DNA from: JAFAVZ01 sp036009105
Lineage (GTDB): Bacteria > Acidobacteriota > Thermoanaerobaculia > Gp7-AA8
DNA length: 20,009 nucleotides
Reading direction: 5' to 3'
Assembly (NCBI GenBank): GCA_036009105.1
Contig: DASYMJ010000345.1
Location: 1-20,009, forward strand
Shown: one piece after another, positions 7,891-15,567 of the stretch
Position numbering within the stretch: the stretch's first letter is position 1
Layout: every line of letters begins with the position of its first letter
Program-made: the position numbers and the translations under genes
The notes under the pieces: model-generated
Told to the model about the DNA's origin: nothing
Databases searched by the model: none
The model's input: only the letters and a program-made list of their open reading frames with translations

Positions 7891-7970
7891 GTTGTTGGTT
7901 GCTGGTTATTGGTCCGATGCGCTCCGCGGATCTGCGAGGCACATCAGACCAACAACCAGCAACCAGCAAC
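7891..7970. repeat. Heptamer inverted repeat B (GTTGCTG-type)
   Basis: The left arm is GTTGTTG, GTTGCTG, GTTATTG (7891-7911), then GTCCGATG. The right arm is CATCAGAC (7942-7949), then CAACAAC, CAGCAAC, CAGCAAC (7950-7970). The arms pair almost fully around a loop of about 22 bases. It fills the gap between two minus-strand genes and shares GGTCCGATG and its heptamers with the repeat at 9511-9586. Confidence 0.9.
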
Positions 7971-7975
7971 TATCT

Positions 7976-9460
7976 TCACCCCAGCTCCCCCATGAACGCC
8001 GAGTCGTACACGTTGCGCATCTGTGCCCCGGGCGTGGGGCGCATGCCGGCCAGGGCGCGCTTGAGCGCGGCGTCCACCGCCTCCGTGTAGCTGGCGGCGA
8101 GGAACTCCGCCGGCGGGGTGGGCGTGTCGGGATTCTGGGCCCGGAAGTCGGCGGCGCGGGCGGCGGCCTCCTCGCGCAGCTCGCGCTCCACCCAGTCGAG
8201 CACCGTCTGGCGGACGATGGCCGGCGAGATGTACGACTTGTCGTCGCCCCGCGCGGAGAGCATGGGGCTGCCCGCCTCGACCATCGGCTTCGCGGGCACG
8301 GACTTCGGCCCCTCGTGGTCGTACTCGTGCTGGGAGAGGTCGGCCAGCAGGTTGACCTGGTAGTCCTCGTCGAGGGTGGTCGTCATCATCTCCACCACGT
8401 GCGGCTCGACGCCCATCACGCTCGCCATCTTCGCCAGCGTATTGGCCGCTTCCTGCCGCCTCGCGGCGTTCTCGCTGCGCGTCGATTTCATCAGCGAGAC
8501 GATGTCCGTCGCGCCGCGGATGCCCAGCGCGCGGAGGTCGACCACCTTCTCCCGCACATAGGTGATGAGAATGGCCTGATCGATCCAGTCCGTGACCCGG
8601 CCGAAGGAGAAGAGGCTGCGCACGGTGAGCGTGCCGGCGTCGGAGGTGGCGAGGTGCTGCACTTCCCACACGCCGAGCTCCGTCAGCACGTCGGCCACCA
8701 CGTCGTCCACCCCGTCCACCATCTGCAGCGGCAGCGCCTTGGTCACCGGCTCCTTGCGATGGAAGACCTTCATCGCGGTGTCCTTGAGGTAGTCGAGGGC
8801 CATCGGGTAGAAGAGGCCGGTGAGGAAGTAGACGGCGTTGCCGGCCAGGAAGTCGGACTTGATCAGGCCCGTGGCGCCGATGGCGTAGCCGAGGACCATC
8901 GCCACCGCGGAGCGGATGGAGGCGGTGATCATGAAGCGGGCGCTCATGCCGCCGGAGTTGATCCGGCCGACCATCATGATGAGCACCCACGCGTACACGC
9001 CGAGGCCGGCGTAGACGAGGCCGCGTCCGGCTTCGTTGATGGGGCGCAGATCGAGGCCCCCTCCGCCCACCGCGGCGGGGATGGAGAAGATCGCGGTCAG
9101 CACCGCGGCGCCCCAGAGCGTCGAGGAGAGCTTCGGCTGATGGGAGGCCGGATCTTCGGAGAGATCTTCGCTGACGCGCGGCAGGTCGGCCGCGTCGCGC
9201 GCGCCGCTCCAGTTCAGCTCGAAGCGCTCCACGAAGCGCTTGTAGCTGTCGAAGAGCGCGCGCCGGTTGTCGTAGCGCGGCGCCAGGTTGATGAGGTGGT
9301 AGACGATGCCGAGCAGCGCCGGCAACGGCGTCAATACCCACATCACCCGTTGCTGGATGCAGAAGTAGATCGCCGCCGCCGACATGGTGATGGAGCCGAC
9401 CACCACCGCGGCCTCGCGCCAGGGCAACGTTTTCTTCGGTTGCGGCTGCTGTTCGAGCAT
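7976..9460 (-). CDS. Polytopic membrane protein with C-terminal helix-hairpin-helix-like domain, function unknown
   Basis: The 494-residue product has about six predicted membrane helices: two near the N-terminus (about 17-34 and 39-57), a polar segment of about 55 residues, then helices near 113-132, 148-165, 180-200 and 206-225. The rest is soluble. Residues about 243-325 look like paired helix-hairpin-helix modules (MVDGVDDVVADVLTELGV-EVQHLA, then VDLRALGIRGATDIVSLM) joined by a WIDQAIL helix. A charged, Pro-rich tail with probable coiled coil (about 420-445) follows. The start is firm: GAAGGAGG lies 5 bases before the ATG at 9460. I do not recognise a named family. It is flanked on both sides by heptamer inverted repeats, so it is probably transcribed alone. 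Confidence 0.88.
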   Translation of the reverse strand: MLEQQPQPKKTLPWREAAVVVGSITMSAAAIYFCIQQRVMWVLTPLPALLGIVYHLINLAPRYDNRRALFDSYKRFVERFELNWSGARDAADLPRVSEDLSEDPASHQPKLSSTLWGAAVLTAIFSIPAAVGGGGLDLRPINEAGRGLVYAGLGVYAWVLIMMVGRINSGGMSARFMITASIRSAVAMVLGYAIGATGLIKSDFLAGNAVYFLTGLFYPMALDYLKDTAMKVFHRKEPVTKALPLQMVDGVDDVVADVLTELGVWEVQHLATSDAGTLTVRSLFSFGRVTDWIDQAILITYVREKVVDLRALGIRGATDIVSLMKSTRSENAARRQEAANTLAKMASVMGVEPHVVEMMTTTLDEDYQVNLLADLSQHEYDHEGPKSVPAKPMVEAGSPMLSARGDDKSYISPAIVRQTVLDWVERELREEAAARAADFRAQNPDTPTPPAEFLAASYTEAVDAALKRALAGMRPTPGAQMRNVYDSAFMGELG

Positions 9461-9510
9461 GGGAGCCTCCTTCTCTAGGGAGGAGTGACGGAGAAGGGGG
9501 TTTCCCTACC

Positions 9511-9586
9511 GGTTACTGGTTGCTGGTTGTTGGTCCGATGTGCCTTTGCGTTCTCGACCAGCAACCAGTAACCAGCAACCAGCAAC
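9511..9586. repeat. Heptamer inverted repeat C (GTTGCTG-type)
   Basis: The left arm is GGTTACT, GGTTGCT, GGTTGTT (9511-9531), then GGTCCGATG. The right arm is CGACC (9555-9559), then AGCAACC, AGTAACC, AGCAACC, AGCAAC (9560-9586). The loop is about 20 bases. It lies in the divergent gap between the membrane protein gene and the isochorismatase-like gene, so it sits upstream of both. Confidence 0.9.
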
Positions 9587-9641
9587 TTCTTCATGGCCCG
9601 AAATGACCGGTCGCCGTCCCCCGTTCCCCCACCCGCGGCTG

Positions 9642-9647
9642 TACATT
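9642..9647 (+). promoter_or_regulatory. -10-like hexamer TACATT before the isochorismatase-like gene
   Basis: TACATT is followed by only 6 bases (GGACCC) before the ATG at 9654, and no ribosome binding site is visible. This places the expected transcription start at the start codon, consistent with a leaderless mRNA. Confidence 0.4.
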
Positions 9648-9653
9648 GGACCC

Positions 9654-10244
9654 ATGAACAAGCAACCGATCGAACGTTCCGCGCTTCTCGTCATCGACGC
9701 TCAGGACTCCTTCAAGGCCAAGCCGCGGTGGGAGCGGCGCAGCAATCCGGACTTCGAGCGCAACGTTGCCGCGCTCATCGGCGCCTGGCGCGCGGCCGAC
9801 CTGCCGGTCCTCTTCATCATGCACACCGATGAAGACGGCGAGTTCCGACGCGACAGCCCGTACTTCAAGCTGATGGACTTCATCGAACGGAGGGAGAACG
9901 AGCCGCTCCTCATCAAGAACACCCGCAACTCCTTCACCTCCACCGACCTCCAGCAGCGCCTCACCGCCCTCGGCGTCACGCGCATCGTCGTCACCGGCAT
10001 CCAGACCGAGCAGTGCTGCGAGACGACCACGCGCATCGGCGCCGACCTCGGCTACGACGTCGACTTCGTGACCGAGGCCACCCGGACCTTTCCGCTGGTC
10101 AACTGGGAGACCGGCGAGGAGTACGACACCGACAGCGTCACCCGGCACACCGAGTGGGTGCTGCGCGGCCGCTTCGCGCGCATCGTCAAGGTGAGCGACC
10201 TCGTCGCGGAACTGGAAGGAGCGCTGGCGCCATCCAACAGGTGA
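9654..10244 (+). CDS. Isochorismatase-family cysteine hydrolase
   Basis: The 196-residue product shows the family's Asp-Lys-Cys set: Asp15 in LLVIDAQDSF, Lys88 in LLIKNTRNSF, and Cys121 in VVTGIQTEQCCETTTRIGADLGY. The length is normal for the family, which hydrolyses amides, imides or vinyl ethers such as isochorismate, nicotinamide or N-carbamoyl compounds; the substrate cannot be read from sequence. No signal peptide, so cytoplasmic. The frame is open back to 9540, but that upstream part is translated heptamer repeat; ATG 9654 gives a standard N-terminus and sits next to a -10-like hexamer. Its TGA overlaps the GTG of the regulator gene, so the two form an operon, and the regulator probably controls this or a related enzyme. 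Confidence 0.92.
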   Translation: MNKQPIERSALLVIDAQDSFKAKPRWERRSNPDFERNVAALIGAWRAADLPVLFIMHTDEDGEFRRDSPYFKLMDFIERRENEPLLIKNTRNSFTSTDLQQRLTALGVTRIVVTGIQTEQCCETTTRIGADLGYDVDFVTEATRTFPLVNWETGEEYDTDSVTRHTEWVLRGRFARIVKVSDLVAELEGALAPSNR

Positions 10245-11158
10245 TCTTCCTCATCCTGCCGGAGGTCGAGATGCTCGACCTCGCCGGGCCGCTGCAGGTG
10301 TTCAGCGAGGCCGCGCGCACGCGGCCTCGCTACCGCATCCGCCTCTGCTCCACGCGGGAGCGCGTCCGCTGCGACCAGGGCGTGACCATCGCCGACCTCG
10401 AGCCGCTGCCCGTGGTGCGCGGCGGCGACCTGGTGATCGTGCCGGGCATGCCGTACCGCATGACCGAGCGCATCGAGCGGCCGGTGCTGCGCTGGCTGCG
10501 CGAGGCGCACGCGGCGGGCGCGCACGTCGCCTCCGTCTGTACCGGCGCCTTCCTCCTCGGCGAGGCGGGCCTGCTGGCCGGCCGGCGCTGCACGACGCAC
10601 TGGGCCCGCACGAGCGATCTGCAGCGCCGCTTCCCCGCCGCCCGCGTGCTCGCCGACCGGCTCTTTGTGACCGATGGCAGCATCACGACCAGCGCCGGCA
10701 TCGCCTCCGGCATCGACATGGCGCTGGGGATGATCGAGCAGGCCCACGGGCCGCTCCTGGCCGCGGAGATCGCCCGGGAGATGGTGGTCTACATCCGCCG
10801 CGACGGCGCGCAGCAGCAGCAGAGCATCTACCTCGATTACCGCACGCATCTCCATCCCGGCGTGCATCGCATCCAGGACTGGCTGGTGCAGAACCCCGGC
10901 GAGAAGTACACGCTCACCGGGCTGGGCGAGGTGGCGGGCATGAGCGCGCGCAACCTGACCCGCGTCTTCCGCCGCGAGACCGGAATCTCGGTCAAGGACT
11001 TCGCCACCCGCGTCCGCCTGGAGCGCGCCCGCGCGCTGCTGCACGATCCGATGCTGACCATCGAGGCGGTGGCGCAGCGCTGCGGCTTCGAGACCTCGCG
11101 CCAGTTCCGCCGCGTGTGGCGCGACGCATTCGGCGCCGCGCCCTCGGCAGAACGATGA
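10241..11158 (+). CDS. GlxA-type transcriptional regulator (DJ-1/PfpI domain plus AraC HTH)
   Basis: The 305-residue product has an N-terminal DJ-1/PfpI-like domain (about 1-165), starting VIFLILPEVEMLDLAGPLQVF and including the nucleophile-elbow region ASVCTGAFLLGEAGLL with Cys100. A C-terminal AraC/XylS double helix-turn-helix domain follows (about 208-303), with MSARNLTRVFRRETGIS and a second helix pair ending FETSRQFRRVWRDAFG. The family usually activates catabolic operons in response to amine or related ligands bound by the PfpI-like domain. The GTG start at 10241 overlaps the upstream stop (GTGA); the frame is open further upstream, but only as an out-of-frame shadow of the hydrolase gene. 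It converges on the lipoprotein hydrolase gene with a 7-base gap. Confidence 0.92.
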   Translation: MIFLILPEVEMLDLAGPLQVFSEAARTRPRYRIRLCSTRERVRCDQGVTIADLEPLPVVRGGDLVIVPGMPYRMTERIERPVLRWLREAHAAGAHVASVCTGAFLLGEAGLLAGRRCTTHWARTSDLQRRFPAARVLADRLFVTDGSITTSAGIASGIDMALGMIEQAHGPLLAAEIAREMVVYIRRDGAQQQQSIYLDYRTHLHPGVHRIQDWLVQNPGEKYTLTGLGEVAGMSARNLTRVFRRETGISVKDFATRVRLERARALLHDPMLTIEAVAQRCGFETSRQFRRVWRDAFGAAPSAER

Positions 11159-11165
11159 CTGACCG

Positions 11166-12326
11166 CTACTTCTTCTCCACCTTCACGCTCTCGCTGTTGA
11201 ATCCGCTGAGCCGGTCCTTCGCCTTCGCATCCCCCTTCAGGTAAGCGTCCCAGAAAGCGAGGGAGGCGATGCGGATGGTGCCGAAGCCGCGGCCCCGGCC
11301 GGGCAGGCCGCCGACGTTGCGCGGGTCCATGCCGCGCGCCTGCGCGTCGCGGACGGCCTGCTGGCGGCGGTCCAGCTCCTGCGGGGTCAGGTTGCCCAAC
11401 CCGCCGGTGAAGGACATGTGCGTGGCGCCTTCGATCCAGACCAGCCACTTGTCGGGCGGCGGGCTGTTCTCGTACGCCTGGCGCCGCCAGGTCGGGTCCT
11501 GCCCCTCGGCGCCGTAGTCCCGCGAGCCGGTCATGTAGAGCATGGGGACGCGCACCTCCGACCACGAATCGGACGTGGTGCCGATGTCCGCGGAAACCCC
11601 TTGCGGCGACATCGCCACGCCCGCCTTCACCCGCGGGTCGATGACGCGGAGGGCAGCGCCGTTCTTCGTGAGCTTCACGCCCGCGACCGTCATCGTGGTC
11701 AGCGCGCCGTAGGAGTGGCCGCCCACGCCGACGCGCGCCGCATCCATCCTTCCCTTCAGCTCGGGATACTTCTGCTCCAGGGTGGCCAGGTTGTCGATGA
11801 TCAGGGTGATGTCCGCCGCGCGGTTGCGGTAGTCAGCGTCCGTCTGCCCTTTCCAGATCGACTCCGGGTCAGGCGGCGGCGGGCCGGCCGGCTGCGCGGC
11901 AGCGGGCTCCTGCCGGCGCGACCGGCGCTCCTGGCGGCGCTCCTCGATCATCGGCGCCAGCGCCTCGCGCAGCAGGCCGGCATCGGCGTGATTCGGCTTG
12001 ATGCAGACGTAGCCGCGCGAGGTCCAGTACTCGGTGAGCGAGGTGTAGGCGTTGTTCGAGCCGCCGTAGCCGTGGGAGAAGATGATGACCGGATAAGGGC
12101 CGCCGCGGGTGGGGTACTCGATGACCAGCGGCAGGTCGCGGTTGCGCTGCGCGTCGTGCAGGGTGGCATTCGGGATGGCGCCGACCGGGAGGTCTTCCAG
12201 GCTGCCGGCCTTTGCGTCGGCGGGAGCTGTCGAAGTGGCGGCAGACGCCGGTGGGGTTTGTTGCCGAGGCGTTGCACATCCCGCAAAGAGCGCGGCGAGC
12301 GTCAACGCGATCATCACTCGTTTCAT
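11166..12326 (-). CDS. Lipoprotein alpha/beta hydrolase (PAF-acetylhydrolase/dienelactone hydrolase-like)
   Basis: The 386-residue product begins with a lipoprotein signal peptide (MKRVMIALTLAALFAGC; lipobox Cys17), so it should be membrane-tethered on the outside. The hydrolase core shows YPVIIFSHGYGGS (oxyanion region), the nucleophile elbow GHSYG with Ser205, Asp270 in YMTGSRDYGAEG and His303 in GATHMSF, a plausible catalytic triad. A charged and Pro-rich insert (about 128-155, RRQERRSRRQE then Pro-rich) interrupts the fold after the second core strand. I chose the ATG at 12326 rather than the one at 12350 because GGAGGAG (12331-12337) precedes it at 4 bases and the signal peptide then starts cleanly. 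It lies 51 bases after the EamA gene on the same strand. The substrate, an ester, is unknown. Confidence 0.88.
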   Translation of the reverse strand: MKRVMIALTLAALFAGCATPRQQTPPASAATSTAPADAKAGSLEDLPVGAIPNATLHDAQRNRDLPLVIEYPTRGGPYPVIIFSHGYGGSNNAYTSLTEYWTSRGYVCIKPNHADAGLLREALAPMIEERRQERRSRRQEPAAAQPAGPPPPDPESIWKGQTDADYRNRAADITLIIDNLATLEQKYPELKGRMDAARVGVGGHSYGALTTMTVAGVKLTKNGAALRVIDPRVKAGVAMSPQGVSADIGTTSDSWSEVRVPMLYMTGSRDYGAEGQDPTWRRQAYENSPPPDKWLVWIEGATHMSFTGGLGNLTPQELDRRQQAVRDAQARGMDPRNVGGLPGRGRGFGTIRIASLAFWDAYLKGDAKAKDRLSGFNSESVKVEKK

Positions 12327-12377
12327 CCATCTCCTCCGTAGCTTCTTCATTAAGCCATGCAGGGGACGTGCTCGCCC

Positions 12378-13283
12378 TCAGGTATCGCACTTCGTATCGG
12401 ATCGGTGACCGGGCTCTTCGGCGCTCTGGTACTGCGTCGCCAGCACGCTGACCATCACCAGCAAACCGCCGATCACGGCGATGGCGCTCACCGGCTCGTG
12501 CAGCAGCGCCACGGCGGTGGCGAACGTCACGAGCGGCTCCAGATAGAGCAGCACGGCGACGCGCGAGACTTCCACCCGCTCCAGCGCGCCGTACCAAAAG
12601 AGGTAGCCGAGGCCGGAACAGCCGATGCCGAGGAAGAGGATGGCTCCCCAGCCGGCGCCGGTGAGGCGCGGCAGCTCGCGCCAGCCGGCCTGGGCGATGA
12701 AGAACGGCGCGAGCATCCCTACGCCCGCCAGGAACGCGCCGGTCGTGGCCCGCCTCGGACCGATCCGGCGGATGGTGCGGTGGCCGATGATGGAGTAGAC
12801 GGCCCAGTTGACGGTGCTCAGCAGAATGAGCAGGTCGCCTCTGGTGGACGGCAGCTGCAGGACGTCCGCATTGAGCCGGCCGCGCGAGATCACCAGCAGC
12901 GCGCCGGCGAAGCCGCCCACGATACCGAGGATCTTGGGCCAGCCGAAACGCTCGTGGAGCAGCGCCGCGGAGAGGATGGCCGACCAGATAGGGATCACGC
13001 CGATGAGCCAGCCGGTGTGCACGGCGCTGGTCATGGTCAGGGCATACGCCTGCAGCATCTGGTGGATGAAGACGCCGACCAGTCCCATCAGGAGGAGCTC
13101 GCGCCAGGCGTCGCGCGGCGGCAGCGCGCGCAAGGCGAGGAGGAGGAAGGCGGTGCCGATGGCGAAGCGGATGAAGATCAGCGTGACCGGCGAGACCTCG
13201 CGCAGCGCGGCCTTGGTGGCGACGAAGGAGATGCCCCAGAAGACGACGGCGATCAGCGCGCCGAGCCGTGGAGGGATGCGCAT
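12378..13283 (-). CDS. EamA/DMT-family transporter (RhaT/YdcZ-type drug/metabolite exporter)
   Basis: The 301-residue product has about ten hydrophobic helices in two repeats of five, as in EamA proteins. The N-terminal motif LIAVVFWGISFVATKAAL and the glycine-rich helix end followed by HERFGWPKILGIVGGFAGALLV in repeat 1, matched by LLYLEPLVTFATAVALLHEP and AVIGGLLVMVSV in repeat 2, are family hallmarks. It sits in the inner membrane and probably exports a small metabolite, with specificity unknown. The start at ATG 13283 lacks a ribosome binding site; a -10-like TATTAA lies about 12 bases upstream. The gene is divergent from mgtC with a 26-base gap and may be co-transcribed with the lipoprotein hydrolase downstream. 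Confidence 0.92.
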   Translation of the reverse strand: MRIPPRLGALIAVVFWGISFVATKAALREVSPVTLIFIRFAIGTAFLLLALRALPPRDAWRELLLMGLVGVFIHQMLQAYALTMTSAVHTGWLIGVIPIWSAILSAALLHERFGWPKILGIVGGFAGALLVISRGRLNADVLQLPSTRGDLLILLSTVNWAVYSIIGHRTIRRIGPRRATTGAFLAGVGMLAPFFIAQAGWRELPRLTGAGWGAILFLGIGCSGLGYLFWYGALERVEVSRVAVLLYLEPLVTFATAVALLHEPVSAIAVIGGLLVMVSVLATQYQSAEEPGHRSDTKCDT

Positions 13284-13295
13284 GCGGGTTCGAGT

Positions 13296-13302
13296 TTAAT
13301 AT
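13296..13302. promoter_or_regulatory. Shared AT-rich -10 region between divergent EamA and MgtC-family genes
   Basis: TTTAATAT (13295-13302) is the only AT-rich block in the 26-base gap. On the + strand TAATAT ends 7 bases before the GTG at 13310. On the minus strand TATTAA ends 12 bases before the ATG at 13283. One block could thus serve as the -10 for both genes. No clear -35 is visible on either side. Confidence 0.4.
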
Positions 13303-13309
13303 CGGCATC

Positions 13310-14002
13310 GTGATCGAACTGCACATCGTCATCGAGCGGATCGCGCTGGCCGCACTTTTCGGCGCGCTCATCGGGATCGAGCGGGAGTGGCGGCACAAGG
13401 CGGCGGGCATCAAGACGAACATGCTGGTCGCGGTCGGGGCCGCGGCGTTCGCCATGCTGTCGAACACGTTCGGGGCGCAGAACCACAATCCCGCGCAGAT
13501 GGCCGCGGCGGTGATTACCGGCATCGGCTTCGTCGGCGCGGGCGTCATCATCCACCGCGAAGGGAGCGTGCAGGGCGTCACCACCGCCGCCACGCTCTGG
13601 GCCAACGCGGCGATGAGCGTGGCCACCGGGCTGGGACAACCCCGCGTCGCGGTGATGCTCCTCGGCGCCATGCTGGTCATCCAGTTCCTGATGCGCAGCC
13701 TGGAGCGCTTCGTGGCCGCCTCTCCCCGCACCCGCCTGCCGCAGACGACCGAGGTGCGCGTCACCTGCGAGGTGGGGGCGGTGGGCGGGGTGAACGAGGC
13801 GTGGCGACGCTTCGCGGAGCGCGCCGGCATCGCACCGCTGCGGCGCACGACGTCGCGTCAGGCGAACGAGGTGCTGTGGTTCGCCGCGTTCTCCGCGCCG
13901 CCCTCCCCTGCCCTCGACCTGCACCCGCTGCAGGAGGAGCTCGTGGCGATGGAGGGGGTGCGGGGGGTGGATGTGCGGCTGACCGGTTTGGAGGAGGGGT
14001 GA
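13310..14002 (+). CDS. MgtC/SapB-family membrane protein
   Basis: The 230-residue product has the MgtC signature ALIGIEREWRHKAAGIKTNMLVAVGAAAF (about 20-47, given here in part) followed by AAVITGIGFVGAGVIIHREGSVQGVTTAATLW, which includes the conserved G-x-G-F-x-G-A-G segment. Four to five membrane helices fill residues 1-130. The C-terminal 95 residues (about 145-230) are soluble and look ACT-like, as in long MgtC proteins. Family members act in the inner membrane and have been linked to growth at low magnesium, acid tolerance and intramacrophage survival; the molecular activity is debated. The frame opens at 13268, but GTG 13310 removes a non-membrane extension and sits right after the -10-like block. 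Confidence 0.9.
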   Translation: MIELHIVIERIALAALFGALIGIEREWRHKAAGIKTNMLVAVGAAAFAMLSNTFGAQNHNPAQMAAAVITGIGFVGAGVIIHREGSVQGVTTAATLWANAAMSVATGLGQPRVAVMLLGAMLVIQFLMRSLERFVAASPRTRLPQTTEVRVTCEVGAVGGVNEAWRRFAERAGIAPLRRTTSRQANEVLWFAAFSAPPSPALDLHPLQEELVAMEGVRGVDVRLTGLEEG

Positions 14003-14018
14003 TTCGAGACGCGGCTCG

Positions 14019-14723
14019 TCACGGACCGCTGAGCTCCGGTCCCTTCTCGATGATCAGCATGTCGCTGCCCTGCATGGGCAGACGGCCTACGATCCGTGCA
14101 TCAGCCGATTCGACGGCGTTCTCGATGGCCGAGAGGTCGTATCGGTAGGTCTCGATGCCGCGTGACCACCTCCTGGAAAGAGCAGCCAACCGGCGCAGTG
14201 CATCGCGGCGCGGCGCCAAGGTGACCTGCAGCACGGCGATGCCACCGGGCGCGAGGAGGCGCAAGAGCGTGCGGATGACTTCGCGGCCGGCCGCTGGAGG
14301 GATGTACTGAAAAACGAGCAGCGAGCAGACGAAGCGGAAACTGCCGTCCGGCATCGCGGCGAGGTGGTCGTTGCCGATCGGCGTGATGTTTCGCAAGCCT
14401 GCGCTCTCGGCGTTCTGCCGGACGTGCTCCAGCATCGTGGGGGCGATGTCACAGGCGAAGACCGTGTCCGCTCTCCGCGCCAGCGGCAGGGTCAGGCGGC
14501 CGACGCCGCAGCCGAAATCGAGCGCCGTGGTGAGGGCCAGGTCGTGCGCGATAATCGAGGCGACCGCCGACAGGAGCCGGGAGAGGTCGGCCTCGCCCGT
14601 CTCCAGGAACGCGGAGGTCGCGGCCGCGCTGCTTTCGACCTCGACCAGCCCCTCCTCCGTCAGCAGCCGGTAGTAGGGCCGGTCTCGGGCGAGCTCTTCC
14701 CAGTCTGTGCCGCGGCGCGTCAA
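14019..14723 (-). CDS. SAM-dependent class I methyltransferase
   Basis: The 234-residue product has motif I TALDFGCGVGRLTLPLA (67-82), an acidic motif II end (FACDIAP, Asp92), LAAMPDGSFRFVCSLLVFQYIP as motif IV-like, and the LLRLLAPGGIAVLQVTL strand typical of methyltransferase type 11/25 folds. It is probably cytoplasmic; no substrate is evident. The frame stays open far upstream, but that part is an out-of-frame shadow of the barrel gene. I place the start at TTG 14723, which overlaps the TGA of that gene (TTGA, 14720-14723), implying translational coupling. There is no ATG option before motif I. It converges on the MgtC-family gene with a 16-base gap. Confidence 0.87.
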   Translation of the reverse strand: MTRRGTDWEELARDRPYYRLLTEEGLVEVESSAAATSAFLETGEADLSRLLSAVASIIAHDLALTTALDFGCGVGRLTLPLARRADTVFACDIAPTMLEHVRQNAESAGLRNITPIGNDHLAAMPDGSFRFVCSLLVFQYIPPAAGREVIRTLLRLLAPGGIAVLQVTLAPRRDALRRLAALSRRWSRGIETYRYDLSAIENAVESADARIVGRLPMQGSDMLIIEKGPELSGP

Positions 14724-15487
14724 TTCTTCTGCGCTCGGAAGCGGTGCTCGAAGCTGAGGTACAGCAGCACGGAACGCTCGCCCGCGCTCGGCCCGACGCC
14801 GATCGGCACGCCGATGCCGGGCACGATCTGCAGGCCGCTCGGGAAGTCGTAGGACCAGCGCACGCCCGGGCTGACGAACGCTTGGTTCTCCCAGCCGTCG
14901 AAGCCGCGCGCGCGGCTGAACACCGTCTCCAGCATGAAGTTGATGCGGTTGGCCGGCAGCCAGACCAGGTTGTGGCCGAGGTTGACGCTCGGCAGGTCGC
15001 GGCGGCCGGCCAGCGGGTCGTGCGCGTGCGGCACGTAGCCGGCGCCGACATCGAAATGGGTCTGCCAGTGCGGGGCGAGCACCAGACTCGTGGCCAGCGC
15101 GCCCTGGTAACCGATCGCGCCGTTGCCCACCCCCTCGCGCCAGCGGCCGGTGGGCAGGGTGACGGTGAAGCGCGGCGCCATGGCCAGGCGGGCCTCGGCG
15201 TCGCCGAGGAGCTGATAGCGGTAGTTCAGGGCGAGGTCGGTGAAGCGCGAGCCGGCCGTCCCCACCCCGTAGCTGAGCTGGTGCTTGAGGCCGGGCGCCG
15301 GCCACTCCTGGGTGAACGACGTCGTCCACTGATCGGTGAGCCGGTCGCGCTGGAAGATGCTGATGTGCTGCACCACGCCCGGATCCTGGTTGTAAGCCTC
15401 CTCGGTCAGGAAGCTGTTGTCCTGGATCTGCGCCAGCGCGGGAAGCGCGAAGAACGCGAGAAAGAGAATTCGAATCGCTGCCGTCAA
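14720..15487 (-). CDS. Probable outer-membrane beta-barrel protein (phenol-degradation MetA/transporter-like)
   Basis: The 255-residue product begins with a signal peptide (TAAIRILFLAFFALPALAQ). The rest alternates polar and hydrophobic residues with aromatic strand ends (LSYGVGTAG, FTDLALNYRYQLLG, ARLAMAPRFTVTLPTGR, RSVLLYLSFEHRFRAQ), the look of a 10-14 strand outer-membrane barrel. The TLPTG and LQIVPGIGVPIGVGPS segments recall the MetA-like transporter family. The frame is open to 15775, but TTG 15487 is preferred: GGAGGTG lies 7 bases upstream and the signal peptide begins there. It overlaps the downstream methyltransferase start. The role, perhaps uptake of a hydrophobic solute, is inference. 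Confidence 0.8.
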   Translation of the reverse strand: MTAAIRILFLAFFALPALAQIQDNSFLTEEAYNQDPGVVQHISIFQRDRLTDQWTTSFTQEWPAPGLKHQLSYGVGTAGSRFTDLALNYRYQLLGDAEARLAMAPRFTVTLPTGRWREGVGNGAIGYQGALATSLVLAPHWQTHFDVGAGYVPHAHDPLAGRRDLPSVNLGHNLVWLPANRINFMLETVFSRARGFDGWENQAFVSPGVRWSYDFPSGLQIVPGIGVPIGVGPSAGERSVLLYLSFEHRFRAQKN

Positions 15488-15567
15488 GTGGCGGCACCTC
15501 CGCAGCCCGGACGCCGGCCTAGGGGAAAGCCGACGCGCGGAAATGCCGCCGCTTCGCCGCAGCGCGT

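Noticed and set aside
7598..9478. 626-codon + strand frame across two minus-strand genes
   Set aside because: Composition is His/Arg/Gly-rich and it runs through repeat B; both minus-strand genes have clear domains or a strong ribosome binding site.
11869..13848. 659-codon minus-strand frame spanning parts of three genes
   Set aside because: It overlaps the EamA and lipoprotein genes out of frame and the MgtC gene antisense, and has no domain.
14724..15497. Long N-terminal extension of the methyltransferase frame
   Set aside because: This part is out-of-frame translation of the barrel gene; TTG 14723 at the overlap is the sensible start.
15488..15567. Riboswitch such as c-di-GMP-I in the leader of the barrel gene
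   Set aside because: The leader is GC-rich with CCGGGCTGC near its end, faintly like GEMM RNAs, but the conserved GCAAACC and ACGCAAAGCC segments are missing.
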